Both the position numbers and the translations under genes were made by a program. The notes beneath the pieces are model-generated. The model was given only the letters and a program-made list of their open reading frames with translations, made no database searches and was not told where the DNA came from. A stretch of 64,000 nucleotides of DNA from DASPSM01 sp963800135 (lineage in GTDB: Bacteria; Planctomycetota; Planctomycetia; Planctomycetales; Planctomycetaceae), in contig CAWCZR010000009.1 of the NCBI GenBank assembly GCA_963800135.1, forward strand, positions 448,662 through 512,661. The letters run 5' to 3'. Shown here one piece after another: positions 1-8,507 of this stretch (its first letter is position 1; each line of letters starts with the position of its first letter).

Positions 1-894
1 GGCGGCGGTTCGGCGATCGATCTGGCCAAGGCGGTCGCGGCCCTCGCGACCAACCGACAGGGCACGAGCGTTGCAGACTACCTGGAAGGGGTGGGCAAAG
101 GACTGAAGATCGAGACGCCGCCGTTGCCCGTGCTCGCTCTGCCGACGACGGCGGGGACCGGCAGCGAGGCGACGAAGAACGCCGTCATTTCCTCGACGAG
201 GCCGCCCTATAAAAAGAGCCTTCGCAGCGAGCTGATGATCCCGCGGGCCGTGCTGATCGATCCGGAACTGACCGTCGGCTTGCCGCCACACGTCACCGCG
301 CACACGGGGATGGACGCGATCACGCAGCTCATCGAAAGCTACCTCTCGCGTCGCGCTCAGCCGATCCCGCAGGCGCTGGCGCTCGACGGCCTGGCACGGG
401 CCCTTCCCGCGATCGAACGGGCCGTCACGAACGGCAGCGACCGCCCCGCGCGGGAAGCGATGGCTTACGCCGCCTATTTATCGGGAGTCGCCCTGGCCAA
501 TTCGGGCCTGGGGCTCGCGCATGGCGTGGCGGCGGCGCTCGGCATTCATTGCGGCATGCCCCACGGCCTGGCATGCGCCGTCATGCTGCCGACGGCCCTC
601 CGCATCAATCGCGACGTCGGCGCTGTTGAGCTGGCACGGCTTTGGACTCTTGTCGACCCGGCCTCGCGGCATTCCAACGGCGACGCGGCCGACCGTGACG
701 CAGCCGACCGCTTCATTGAGCAAATCGCAGCAATCGCCCGGCGGATCGGCATCGCCTCGCGACTCTCATCTGTCGGCGTCGAGCGCACGGCCATTCCCGC
801 GCTGGTCAAGAGTTCGCGAGGCAATAGCATGGACGGCAACCCGCGCGATGTCAGCGACGCCGAGCTGACCCAACTGTTGGAAGGGCTGCTCTAG
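1..894 (+). CDS. Iron-containing alcohol dehydrogenase (5'-truncated by window edge)
   Basis: NAD(P)-dependent dehydrogenase of the Fe-ADH (PF00465) family. The reading frame is open from base 1, so the true start lies upstream; 297 residues are visible. The first residues, GGGSAID, are the family's nucleotide-binding glycine motif, followed by TTAGTGSEAT. The metal site can be read: Asp in GMDAIT, His in LAHGV and His in GMPHGL. The second ligand position, usually His (GMDALTH), is Gln here (GMDAITQ), a variant that I believe occurs in some Fe-ADH subgroups. Substrate cannot be told from sequence. It runs tail-to-tail towards rlmN with 19 bp between stops, so the two are not co-transcribed. 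Confidence 0.9.
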   Translation, partial: GGGSAIDLAKAVAALATNRQGTSVADYLEGVGKGLKIETPPLPVLALPTTAGTGSEATKNAVISSTRPPYKKSLRSELMIPRAVLIDPELTVGLPPHVTAHTGMDAITQLIESYLSRRAQPIPQALALDGLARALPAIERAVTNGSDRPAREAMAYAAYLSGVALANSGLGLAHGVAAALGIHCGMPHGLACAVMLPTALRINRDVGAVELARLWTLVDPASRHSNGDAADRDAADRFIEQIAAIARRIGIASRLSSVGVERTAIPALVKSSRGNSMDGNPRDVSDAELTQLLEGLL

Positions 895-913
895 CGACGG
901 GCGCGGGCGCGAA

Positions 914-2002
914 TCAGCTCGCGGAGGCCGGGGCTGCCGGCGCCGCCGCGTCCCGCTCGGCCGCCAGGCGCAACTGGCCGCAGGCCGCGTCGATATCCGC
1001 CCCTTTGCGTTTGCGGACGGTCGCCGCAATTCCGGCCGACGTGAGCGTTTCGACAAACGCCGTGACGCGCGCCTGGGTGGGGGCGATGAACTCGAGTTCG
1101 TTGACGCCGTTCATCGGGATCAAGTTGACGTGGGCGCCGCGTCCCTCCAGCACTCGCGCGAGTTGGCGCGCCTGGTCCAGGCCGTCGTTGACGCCGCCGA
1201 GCAACACGTACTCGAAGGTCACACGGCGGCCCGTTTCCCGGAAGTAATCGTCGGCCGCCTCGAGGATCGCCTGCATGCCTGTTTTTTCGTTGACCGGCAC
1301 AAGCCGATTTCGCAGTTCGTCGTCGGGAGCGTGCAGCGAGACGGCCAGGTTGAACGGCTTGCCGCAACGGGCCAGCTCGCGAATCTTTTCCGGCAGGCCG
1401 ACGGTCGAGATCGTGATGCGGCGAGCGCCCAGGCCCAGTCCGCCCTTCTCGTTGAGCGTCTCCATCGCCGGGAGCAGCGACTTGAGGTTGGCGAGCGGCT
1501 CCCCGATGCCCATCACGACCACGTTGGTGATCCGCTCGTGGGGCGTGAGCAGCCGATCGAGCCGCAGCACCTGCTCGATGATTTCGCCGGTTGACAGGTT
1601 GCGTTTCACGCCCAAGAGGCCGCTCGCGCAGAACACGCAGCCCATCGCACAGCCGACCTGCGTGCTCAAGCACACGGTGACGCGGTCGGGCTCGCGCATC
1701 AGCACGGCTTCGATGTGGTTGCCGTCGGCCAGCCGCAGCACCAACTTTTCGGTGCGATCGCTGGCCACCTGGTGCCGGGCAATCTCCGAGCTGAACAGGC
1801 GGAACTGACTGACCAGCGCGCTGCGGAACGACTTCGGCAAGTCGTGCATGCTCTCCCATTCGCTGACCCGCTTGCCGAAAATCCAACGCCGAATCTGCTC
1901 AGCTCGAAACGGCTGCTCGCCCTGGGCTTGGCACCAGGCGGCTAATTCGGCGCGCGACAGGTCGGTGATCAGCGGCAAGTCAGTCACGGGGGCGTTCGAC
2001 AC
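914..2002 (-). CDS. rlmN: 23S rRNA (adenine-C2)-methyltransferase RlmN
   Basis: Radical-SAM enzyme that methylates C2 of A2503 in 23S rRNA (and A37 of some tRNAs) using a protein-borne methyl-cysteine. The 362 residues match the family length. The N-terminal helical domain (PFRAEQIRRWIF) is followed by the [4Fe-4S]/SAM motif C118xxxC122xxC125 (CAMGCVFC), the GIGEPLANL segment and the C-terminal catalytic Cys in DIDAACGQLR (about residue 341). The start is a GTG with no strong ribosome-binding site, so the first few residues are uncertain. The Ala/Pro-rich tail is not conserved in the family. Confidence 0.95.
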   Translation of the reverse strand: MSNAPVTDLPLITDLSRAELAAWCQAQGEQPFRAEQIRRWIFGKRVSEWESMHDLPKSFRSALVSQFRLFSSEIARHQVASDRTEKLVLRLADGNHIEAVLMREPDRVTVCLSTQVGCAMGCVFCASGLLGVKRNLSTGEIIEQVLRLDRLLTPHERITNVVVMGIGEPLANLKSLLPAMETLNEKGGLGLGARRITISTVGLPEKIRELARCGKPFNLAVSLHAPDDELRNRLVPVNEKTGMQAILEAADDYFRETGRRVTFEYVLLGGVNDGLDQARQLARVLEGRGAHVNLIPMNGVNELEFIAPTQARVTAFVETLTSAGIAATVRKRKGADIDAACGQLRLAAERDAAAPAAPASAS

Positions 2003-2091
2003 GAGAAAGTCACGCTTAATGAGGAGGACGTCAGAAAGCGAAAGAGGGCGACAATCCTATTCTAATGACCGTGCGTGGTCTTACGATCAAC

Positions 2092-2126
2092 GGGCAAGGC
2101 GGCATGCCATGCCAGCTTGCCCTACG
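2092..2126. repeat. Intergenic palindromic repeat, CAAGC..GCTTG family
   Basis: Imperfect palindrome ending in GCCAGCTTGCCCTACGG, sited between rlmN and the sigma factor gene. Related copies are at 16239-16262 (perfect) and 28987-29012. Such copies occur only between genes in this window, as expected for REP-type repeats. Confidence 0.55.
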
Positions 2127-2281
2127 GAATCGCGCCTGCGCACTTGCGGGCTCGATCGTCGAGCGCTTTCTCCGCCGGGATAAGTTTCCGCGGAATCTCG
2201 CGAATTTCGCGTCCGGACTGAAAAATCCCGCGGCGGCCGGCGTCTCTATCGTGAGAAGACGACACTCCCCGACGCCGCCGC

Positions 2282-2788
2282 ATGAGCTTCCTGACGCCGG
2301 AACTGCTGGGCCAGCTGATCGATGAGCATGCGGCTGCGCTCGAGCTGTTCGCGTCGCAGTGGTCGCGGGCGCCGGCGGACGTCGTGCAGGAAACGTTCGT
2401 GGAGCTGGCGCGACAGCCACGGCGGCCGGACAACCTGATCGCCTGGCTCTACCGGGTCGTGCGACACCGGGCCTACGATCGTCGGGCGGAGTCGCGGCGA
2501 CGGCGGCGCGAGAGCGTCGCGGCCGCGGAAAATGAGCCCCGGTTTCGGCCGGCGAGTGCGGGGCAAATCGTCCCGCAGGATGCGACCGAGGCCCTGCGCG
2601 AATTGCCCGATGAACTCCGCGAGGTCGTGGTGGCCCGCATCTGGTGTGGACTGACATTCGAACAAATCGGCGAAATCACGCAAACGTCCGCCGCGACCGT
2701 CTTTCGCCGGCATCGGGAAGCACTTTTGCTCTTAAGAAGTCGATTGGGAATCGCATGTCTGGACCAAGAGAAAACCTCGAACGCGTGA
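2282..2788 (+). CDS. RNA polymerase sigma factor, ECF (sigma-70) family
   Basis: Short 168-residue sigma factor with region 2 (DVVQETFVELAR, then NLIAWLYRVVRHRAYDRR, about residues 35-75) and region 4 (LRELPDELREVVVARIWCG, then LTFEQIGEITQTSAATVFRRHREA, about 105-150), including the helix-turn-helix that reads the -35 box. It has the Arg-rich linker frequent in planctomycete ECF factors. The downstream gene overlaps its 3' end by 34 bp, so the two are translationally coupled. That gene encodes a one-pass membrane protein that could be its anti-sigma factor; this is inferred from position only. No clear ribosome-binding site precedes the ATG. Confidence 0.85.
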   Translation: MSFLTPELLGQLIDEHAAALELFASQWSRAPADVVQETFVELARQPRRPDNLIAWLYRVVRHRAYDRRAESRRRRRESVAAAENEPRFRPASAGQIVPQDATEALRELPDELREVVVARIWCGLTFEQIGEITQTSAATVFRRHREALLLLRSRLGIACLDQEKTSNA

Positions 2789-3300
2789 GCGAGCTGTCGG
2801 ACGACGAACGGCAGATCGAGCGCTTGCTCGCCGAGCTGACTCCACGCGACAGCCGCATGAGCCGCGACCGGACGATATTCCGTGCCGGTCAGGCGACGGG
2901 ACTGTCACCAGCGACCGAGTCGCGGAAGAAGCGCTGGGTCTGGCCGGCCGTCACCGTGTGCTCAACCGCCGCCGGTCTCGTGGCAGGTTTGTTCATCGCC
3001 GGACCGAGCCGGCCCGCAGTCCTGATCGCGCGGCAGACCTCGGAGACTCCGCCCACCGGTCCGCCGTCGACAGTCGCGCATGCGAATGAAGCGGAGACTG
3101 TCGTCGCCGATTCCCCGGCGCTCTTGGAGCTGCGGATCGCGTTGGCCCGCCGAGCGGGGAACGAACTCGCCTGGGCACAGTCCGACTTGTCGGCAAACCG
3201 CAGTCGCCGTGCGGTCGACGCGCCCGCGGCAAGTGCCTACGCTCCGCTGACCTACGGAGCCGCCCTCGGCCAACTGAGTGCGGAAGAGAAGGCCTTGTAA
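2755..3300 (+). CDS. Single-pass membrane protein, possible anti-sigma partner
   Basis: 181 residues starting at the ATG that overlaps the sigma gene (MSGPRENLERVSE). A longer open frame reaches back to 2644, but that part lies inside the sigma gene and is unlikely to be translated. Residues 1-60 are charged and cytoplasmic in type, followed by a Lys/Arg-flanked membrane helix (WVWPAVTVCSTAAGLVAGLF) and an Ala/Pro/Thr-rich extracytoplasmic part. No zinc-binding HxxxCxxC anti-sigma motif is present. Position and topology fit a sigma regulator, but the sequence alone does not prove it. Confidence 0.7.
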   Translation: MSGPRENLERVSELSDDERQIERLLAELTPRDSRMSRDRTIFRAGQATGLSPATESRKKRWVWPAVTVCSTAAGLVAGLFIAGPSRPAVLIARQTSETPPTGPPSTVAHANEAETVVADSPALLELRIALARRAGNELAWAQSDLSANRSRRAVDAPAASAYAPLTYGAALGQLSAEEKAL

Positions 3301-3312
3301 GACAAATGCAGG

Positions 3313-3393
3313 GCTCTTCGGTCGCCGCGCGTTGGAGTAGGATCGAAGCGGAGCTTCGAGGAGATGCGTTCCCAAGCAGAGCTTGGGAACGAG
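3313..3393 (+). repeat. Half copy of the 124-bp four-hairpin repeat
   Basis: Contains two of the hairpins of the full repeat at 3435-3558: CGAAGCGGAGCTTCG and TTCCCAAGCAGAGCTTGGGAA. It begins 13 bp after the stop of the preceding gene. Confidence 0.75.
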
Positions 3394-3434
3394 AGAAAAA
3401 TGCAAAATTGCCGCTCGCTCATGCTTCGGGTTTT

Positions 3435-3558
3435 CCTCGGTCCCAAGCTCTGCTTGGGACCGCACATACCCGAAGCTCTGCTTCGGTCGCTGCACGTTGG
3501 AGCAGGGTCGAAGCGGAGCTTCGAGGAGATGCGTTCCCGAGCAGAGCTTGGGAACGAG
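3435..3558 (+). repeat. 124-bp four-hairpin intergenic repeat, copy 1
   Basis: Four successive palindromes: TCCCAAGCTCTGCTTGGGA, CGAAGCTCTGCTTCG, CGAAGCGGAGCTTCG and a TTCCC(A/G)AGCAGAGCTTGGGAA arm. An almost identical copy of the same length lies in inverted orientation at 11264-11387. Each copy follows directly after a gene end. RNA from it would fold strongly, so it may act as a transcription terminator or mRNA 3' end. Confidence 0.85.
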
Positions 3559-3619
3559 AGAACAACATCATCATCAAGCCATCATCATCAACTCAGCGAT
3601 TGCTCTTGGGAGACGGACG

Positions 3620-5081
3620 ATGCGGACAGTTTTCGGGCCGGTGATTGTGCTCGGCTTCCTCGGGAACGCGTGCTGGGCGGGGGGCCCGGAAAAATCGCAG
3701 CCCGCGAATCTTCCGCCCGCCCCGGCCGATGAGCCGCCGGTCGTGCGGCTGGTGGTCTCGCCGGCGGCGGAGCCGGTGCCCGCTCTCAAGTACCGCTTGT
3801 TGCCCGCCTTGGCCGAGCAAACGCCGGGAAATGCCGCCCTCGACTATAGCCACGCCGTGAATCGCGACCTGCCTCGGTTTGATCAGAACAAAGTCAACAG
3901 GCCCAATTCCTGGCTCGATCTGCCCCCCGATCGATTGCCGGTCAAAGAGCTGGAGACGACCCTCGCTTCGTACGCGCGCTCCTTAACGGACCTGGAGCAG
4001 GCGGCGCATCGCGAAATGTGCGACTGGCAACTTCCAATCAGTCGCGACGGCTTCAATACGAATTTGGACGACTTTCAGAACCTGCGGATCCCCGCCAGAA
4101 TCCTGGCCCTGAAGGCCCGCCTGCAGATCGCCCGCGGCGACCTCGACGGCGCACTGTCGACGATCGCGACGACCTTCAAAGTCAGCCTCGATTGCAACCA
4201 GGGTCGACTGATCATCCCCTCGCTGATTGCGTGCGCCATCGCCGGGATCAACAGCGATACCGTGCAAGCCTTCATTCAACAGCCGCAGGCGCCGAACCTG
4301 TATTGGGCGCTCACCGACCTTCCTTCGCCCCTCATCGAGTGCCGGGAGGCTCTCAACGTCGAAGGCATGGCCGTCGATTACGAATTCCCGCAACTGGCCG
4401 TGTTTCGTTCGCGGCGGCTCAGCGCCGAAGAAGCGCGACATCAATCGGATGAACTCCTCGCCCGCTGGTTTCGCGACACAAAATCCTTCGTCGAGGGGGG
4501 CCCCAAGACGCTGGAGGAGGCCCACGCGAAGTTTGCCTCGGCAGCCCGGGCCGCCAACGACAAGCAGGCTTTGCTTGATTCTGGCTGGTCCAAAGCCGAC
4601 GTGGCAGCCATGGCCCCCGAACAAATCGCCTGGCTGATCTCGGACCGTCACTGGAGGATTCTGTCGCGACGAATTAGTGAAATGGGCGGGCGTGCCCGCG
4701 CCGCAGGCCCTCGCGGGGACTCAACGTTCGCAAGATCGTTTTAAAGAGTTTCTCTCGGCCGAAACCAATCCGCTCGCCGATTTCGAGTTCGTGAAGTTCA
4801 TGCCCACGACTGCGCTGCTGGGAGCGGTGGCTCGTCGCGACCGTGTGATCGCCTTCCTGCGCGTGATCGAAGCGCTCCGGATGCACGCCGCGACACACGC
4901 AGGCAAGTTACCGTCGACGCTCAAGGCGATCGAGGCCGTGCCGATTCCGATCGACGTCCTCTCGGGCCAGCCGTTCCTCTACCGCCTCAACGCCGACGGC
5001 ACCGCGGACCTGCAGACGCCGGCCGTGCACCCGAACAACCGTTTCTACGGCCGACACTCTGTGATTCAGATCCGGAAGTGA
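3620..5081 (+). pseudogene. Secreted protein of unknown function, split by a 1-base insertion
   Basis: One conserved protein read in two frames. The first frame starts at an ATG after GGGAGACGG, has a signal-peptide-like N-terminus (VFGPVIVLGFLGNACWAGG) and runs to about 4658. The second begins there (FCRDELVKWAGVPAPQAL) and ends at 5081. Removing one base from GGAGGATT near 4656-4660 joins them as HWRFCRDELVKWAG and gives 486 residues. The C-terminal part (VIEALRMHAA..GKLPSTLKAIEAVPIP) resembles a planctomycete protein type of unknown function in which GKLP..L..I..VP.P is recurrent. I cannot tell whether this is a real pseudogene or a sequencing error, but the latter fits the pattern elsewhere in the window. 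Confidence 0.7.
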
Positions 5082-5132
5082 CTCACGTCCGGAAACGATT
5101 CACATGCCGCGGTCAAAACCTTCGGCCGCGCG

Positions 5133-6620
5133 TCACTCCGTCAGATCCTGCGTCTGCGGCTCCGGCAGGAAGGAGCAGGCGATCGAGCCGACGACGTAGA
5201 CGAAGAGCGCCACGCCGGCCGCCGTGAAGGCAAAGTGGCCCGCGTCGACGAGCGCAGCCTGCGGCGGGGCCAGGTCCTTGGCCTTCGGCAGGTGCGTGGC
5301 GATCGTGCTCGTCACCAGGGCGAAAAATGTCCCGATCATGCGGCCGCCGATGTTCGCGGCAAAGCTCTCGCCCGTGCCGCGGAGGTGCACCGGGTAGACG
5401 TAGGGCAGATAGTTGCCCCAGAAACTGAACTGGGCGACCGTGAACAGGCCGCAGAAGAAGATGCCGATTTGCGCCCAGCTCAGGTGCATTGAGCCGACAC
5501 TCAACACCGCGCGGTTATCGAACGCCCCCAGCGCGAAGAAGAAGGCGGGCATCACCAACAGGCCGGGCAGCTGGAACACTCGCAACAGCCCGCGGCGGCT
5601 GACGATCTGCACCGCCAGCATCGCCAGCAGGAAGCGGCCCACCAGTCCGCCGATCTCTTGAAACTCGGCGTATTCGGCGGCGGCGGTCTGATCGATCCGC
5701 TTGAGGGCCTTCGGCTGCGCGCCGTTCTTGATCGCTTCAGCCTTCTCAGCCTTCACCTCGGTCAAGCGGGGGACGATTTGCGGCATCTGCTGGATGGCCC
5801 CGAACGCCGCGCCGAAACTGCAGGCAAACATCAGCGTGCTGACGATGGTCGTCCTGCGGAAAGCCGGCGCGAAGACCTCGAAAATCGACGGCCGACGCAA
5901 CGTTCCGGCCTTCCGTTTCTCCTGCCAGACCGGCGACTCGGGCAGGAACGGCCGGATCACGATCAGCGGGATCGCCGGAATCAGGCCGGACAAGAGCGTG
6001 TACCGCCAGGCGACGTGCGGATCGCTGATCGTGCCGAACATCGAGTTGAGGGCCGACGGAATCTGCAGCCCGGGCAGCTTCCCCGAATAGTGAATGGCGA
6101 ACCAGTTGGCCCCGGCGACCAGCAAACCGCCGATCGAGGAAAAGGCTTGCGTGTAGCCCAGGGCCCGCTCGCGCTGATCGCGATCTGCAAACAGCTCGGC
6201 GATCCAGGCGATGGCCGCCACGAACTCGACGCAGACGCCCACGAACGTGAAACACCGCAACACCAGCAGCATCGGCAGCGACGTGGCATAGCCCGAGGCG
6301 AACGTGGAAACCGCGTAAAGCAAAATGCTCCACGTAAGAATGCGGCGGCGGCCCAACCGGTCTGTCAGCCAGCCACCGAGCAAGCCAAAGATGCCGCCGA
6401 AGATGGCCGGCACATAGAACAACAGGCCCACCCAGTAACCGAACTGCGGAGTCCCGGGCTTGATGCCGCCCAGGTCGTCGAGCGCCGGCCGCACGATCAG
6501 CGGCAGCATCAGCAGTGAATAGGTGTCGAACGCAAAGCCGATCGACGAGATGATGCAGATCAGCCATTTCACGAAGGTGAACGGAGGTTTTCCGGAAGCA
6601 GAGACATTCGCCGTGGTCAT
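5133..6620 (-). CDS. Major facilitator superfamily transporter
   Basis: Integral inner-membrane transporter of 495 residues with about twelve hydrophobic helices. The signature between TM2 and TM3 is visible (GGWLTDRLGRRRILTWS), and the sugar/metabolite-transporter-like PESPVW motif follows TM6. A long charged loop with Lys/Glu/Ala-rich helix (about residues 285-325) sits between TM7 and TM8. A similar insert occurs in the divergent transporter at 6918, so the two appear paralogous. The ATG at 6620 is preferred to the TTG one codon upstream. Substrate unknown. Confidence 0.85.
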   Translation of the reverse strand: MTTANVSASGKPPFTFVKWLICIISSIGFAFDTYSLLMLPLIVRPALDDLGGIKPGTPQFGYWVGLLFYVPAIFGGIFGLLGGWLTDRLGRRRILTWSILLYAVSTFASGYATSLPMLLVLRCFTFVGVCVEFVAAIAWIAELFADRDQRERALGYTQAFSSIGGLLVAGANWFAIHYSGKLPGLQIPSALNSMFGTISDPHVAWRYTLLSGLIPAIPLIVIRPFLPESPVWQEKRKAGTLRRPSIFEVFAPAFRRTTIVSTLMFACSFGAAFGAIQQMPQIVPRLTEVKAEKAEAIKNGAQPKALKRIDQTAAAEYAEFQEIGGLVGRFLLAMLAVQIVSRRGLLRVFQLPGLLVMPAFFFALGAFDNRAVLSVGSMHLSWAQIGIFFCGLFTVAQFSFWGNYLPYVYPVHLRGTGESFAANIGGRMIGTFFALVTSTIATHLPKAKDLAPPQAALVDAGHFAFTAAGVALFVYVVGSIACSFLPEPQTQDLTE

Positions 6621-6917
6621 CAAGTCACCGGGGAGGGGCCGTGTTGGAACTGAAACGTGCTGGAGTGAAGCCGGGCGGAAAGTCGCGGCGTTCGGCCAGC
6701 AAAGTTCGGCCCCGATTCTAAAGAACGGTCCCGCGTTGTGCGACGCAGCGGGCGCTGAAATGGGCCGCCGCGCAGGTCATCGCGAATTGCTGGTGATTTG
6801 CACAGGCTCCGCGCCGCGGTTACTTTCGGAGATCGATCGCGGTGCCCCGATCTCCGGTGGGCGCATGTTAATCTTTTGCCACAGACGGCTCGCCGCGGCC
6901 GGGTCACAAGGTGTTTG

Positions 6918-8481
6918 ATGCACGGCTTTGACGCGACGGCCTCGCCTGCTCCGGAAAGTTTTTCCGGCCCGTGGTATCGGGCCATGAATCGCTACCACTG
7001 GTTCGTGCTGGCCGTCGCCGCCATGGGCTGGCTCTTCGACACGATGGACCAGCAGCTCTTCGTGCTCGCGCGGCCCGCGGCGATGGAAGACCTGCTCCCC
7101 ATTCCGGCCGGCGCCGACGCGAAAACCGCCGACGGCATCCGCGCCACGCGGGCCACGGCGAGCGGCAATGCGACCACCATCTTCATGACTGGCTGGGCGA
7201 CAGGCGGGCTGGTGTTCGGCGTGCTGGGCGATCGCATCGGCCGCGCCCGCACGATGATCGTCACCATTCTGCTCTACTCGCTCTTCACCGGGCTCAGCTC
7301 GCTCTCGCGCGGAGTTTGGGACTTTGCGTTCTATCGGTTCCTCACCGGGTTGGGAGTCGGGGGCGAATTTGCCGTCGGCGTGGCGCTGGTGGCCGAAGTC
7401 ATGCCGTCGATGGCCCGCCCGTATGCGCTCGCGCTCTTGCAGGCGCTCTCGGGCATCGGCAACGTGACGGCCGCCTTGATCTTTCTGGGGCTGGGCTTCG
7501 CGCAGGAGCACGGCTGGATCGCGCGGGCCCTGGGGAGCGGAGCGGTTGCCGTCCCCTGGCGAATCATGTTCCTGGTCGGCGCCCTGCCCGCGGTCGTGGC
7601 CGTTCTTGATCATGCGGCGGCTGAAAGAGCCCGAGGCCTGGCAACGCGTCAGCCACGACGGCACGATGACGGCGCAGCTCGGCTCGTATCGCTCGCTCTT
7701 CCGCGAGCCGGTGCTGCGAAGCCGCGCGCTCTTTGGATTGATGCTCGGCTTTGCCGGCGTCGTCGGCCTGTGGTCGGTCGGCTTTTACACGTTCGATCTG
7801 ATTCGCTTCGTGCAGCGCAAGCCGGTGACCGAGCGGGTCTATCGCGAGCAGCGCGAAGCCGCGGCGCGGGCCGGCGATCGGGCCCGCGAGGCGCAGCTCG
7901 AGACGCTGTCGGCCGACGCGTGCAAGTCGTCGGCCACGTTGCCCAGCGACCTCAACCAGCTCAAGACCGATCTGGATGCATCGGTCAGCGGGCGGCTGGC
8001 GCGGTGGAGCGCCTACACGTCGATTGCCATGAACATCGGGGCGGCGCTGGGCATGTTCGGCTTCGGCGCGCTCGCCCAGCGCATCGGCCGCCGGCCGACG
8101 TTCGCCTTGGCGTTTCTGGCAGCCTTTGTGAGTACGTTGGCCGTCTTCTGGTTCCTGCAGGACTTTTGGCAGATCTGGTTGATGGTGCCGGTGATGGGGT
8201 TCTGCCAGCTCTCGCTATTTGCCGGTTACGCCATTTATTTCCCCGAGCTGTTTCCGACGCGGCTGCGCTCGACGGGCACGAGCTTTTGCTACAACGTCGG
8301 CCGGTTCGTGGCGGCCGCCGGTCCGTCGGCGCTCGGCTTGTTGCGGAGCCGCGCGTTTCACGGCTTGGGCGAGCCGCTCGACATGCGCTACGCCGGAATG
8401 ACGATGTGCACGGTCTTCCTGCTGGGACTTTTGGCGCTTCCGTTTCTGCCGGAGACCAAGGGACAGCCGCTGCCGGAGTGA
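6918..8481 (+). CDS. Major facilitator superfamily transporter (1-base insertion in sequence)
   Basis: Twelve-helix MFS protein, 520 residues once one base is removed. The N-terminal half (MNRYHWFVLAVAAMGWLFDTMDQ, signature GVLGDRIGRARTMIV) and the C-terminal half (RLKEPEAW, GALAQRIGRRPTF, PELFPTRLRSTGTS) lie in different frames. The join is near 7607: deleting one T from GTTCTTGATC gives AVLIMRRLKEPEAW, the expected end of TM6. The long loop after TM7 (residues about 290-355, Arg/Ala/Glu-rich) matches the layout of the divergent paralogue at 5133. Both start regions share about 300 bp of intergenic DNA. Substrate unknown. Confidence 0.85.
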
Positions 8482-8507
8482 GAGTCGGGCAGGACGCGGG
8501 GACAACA

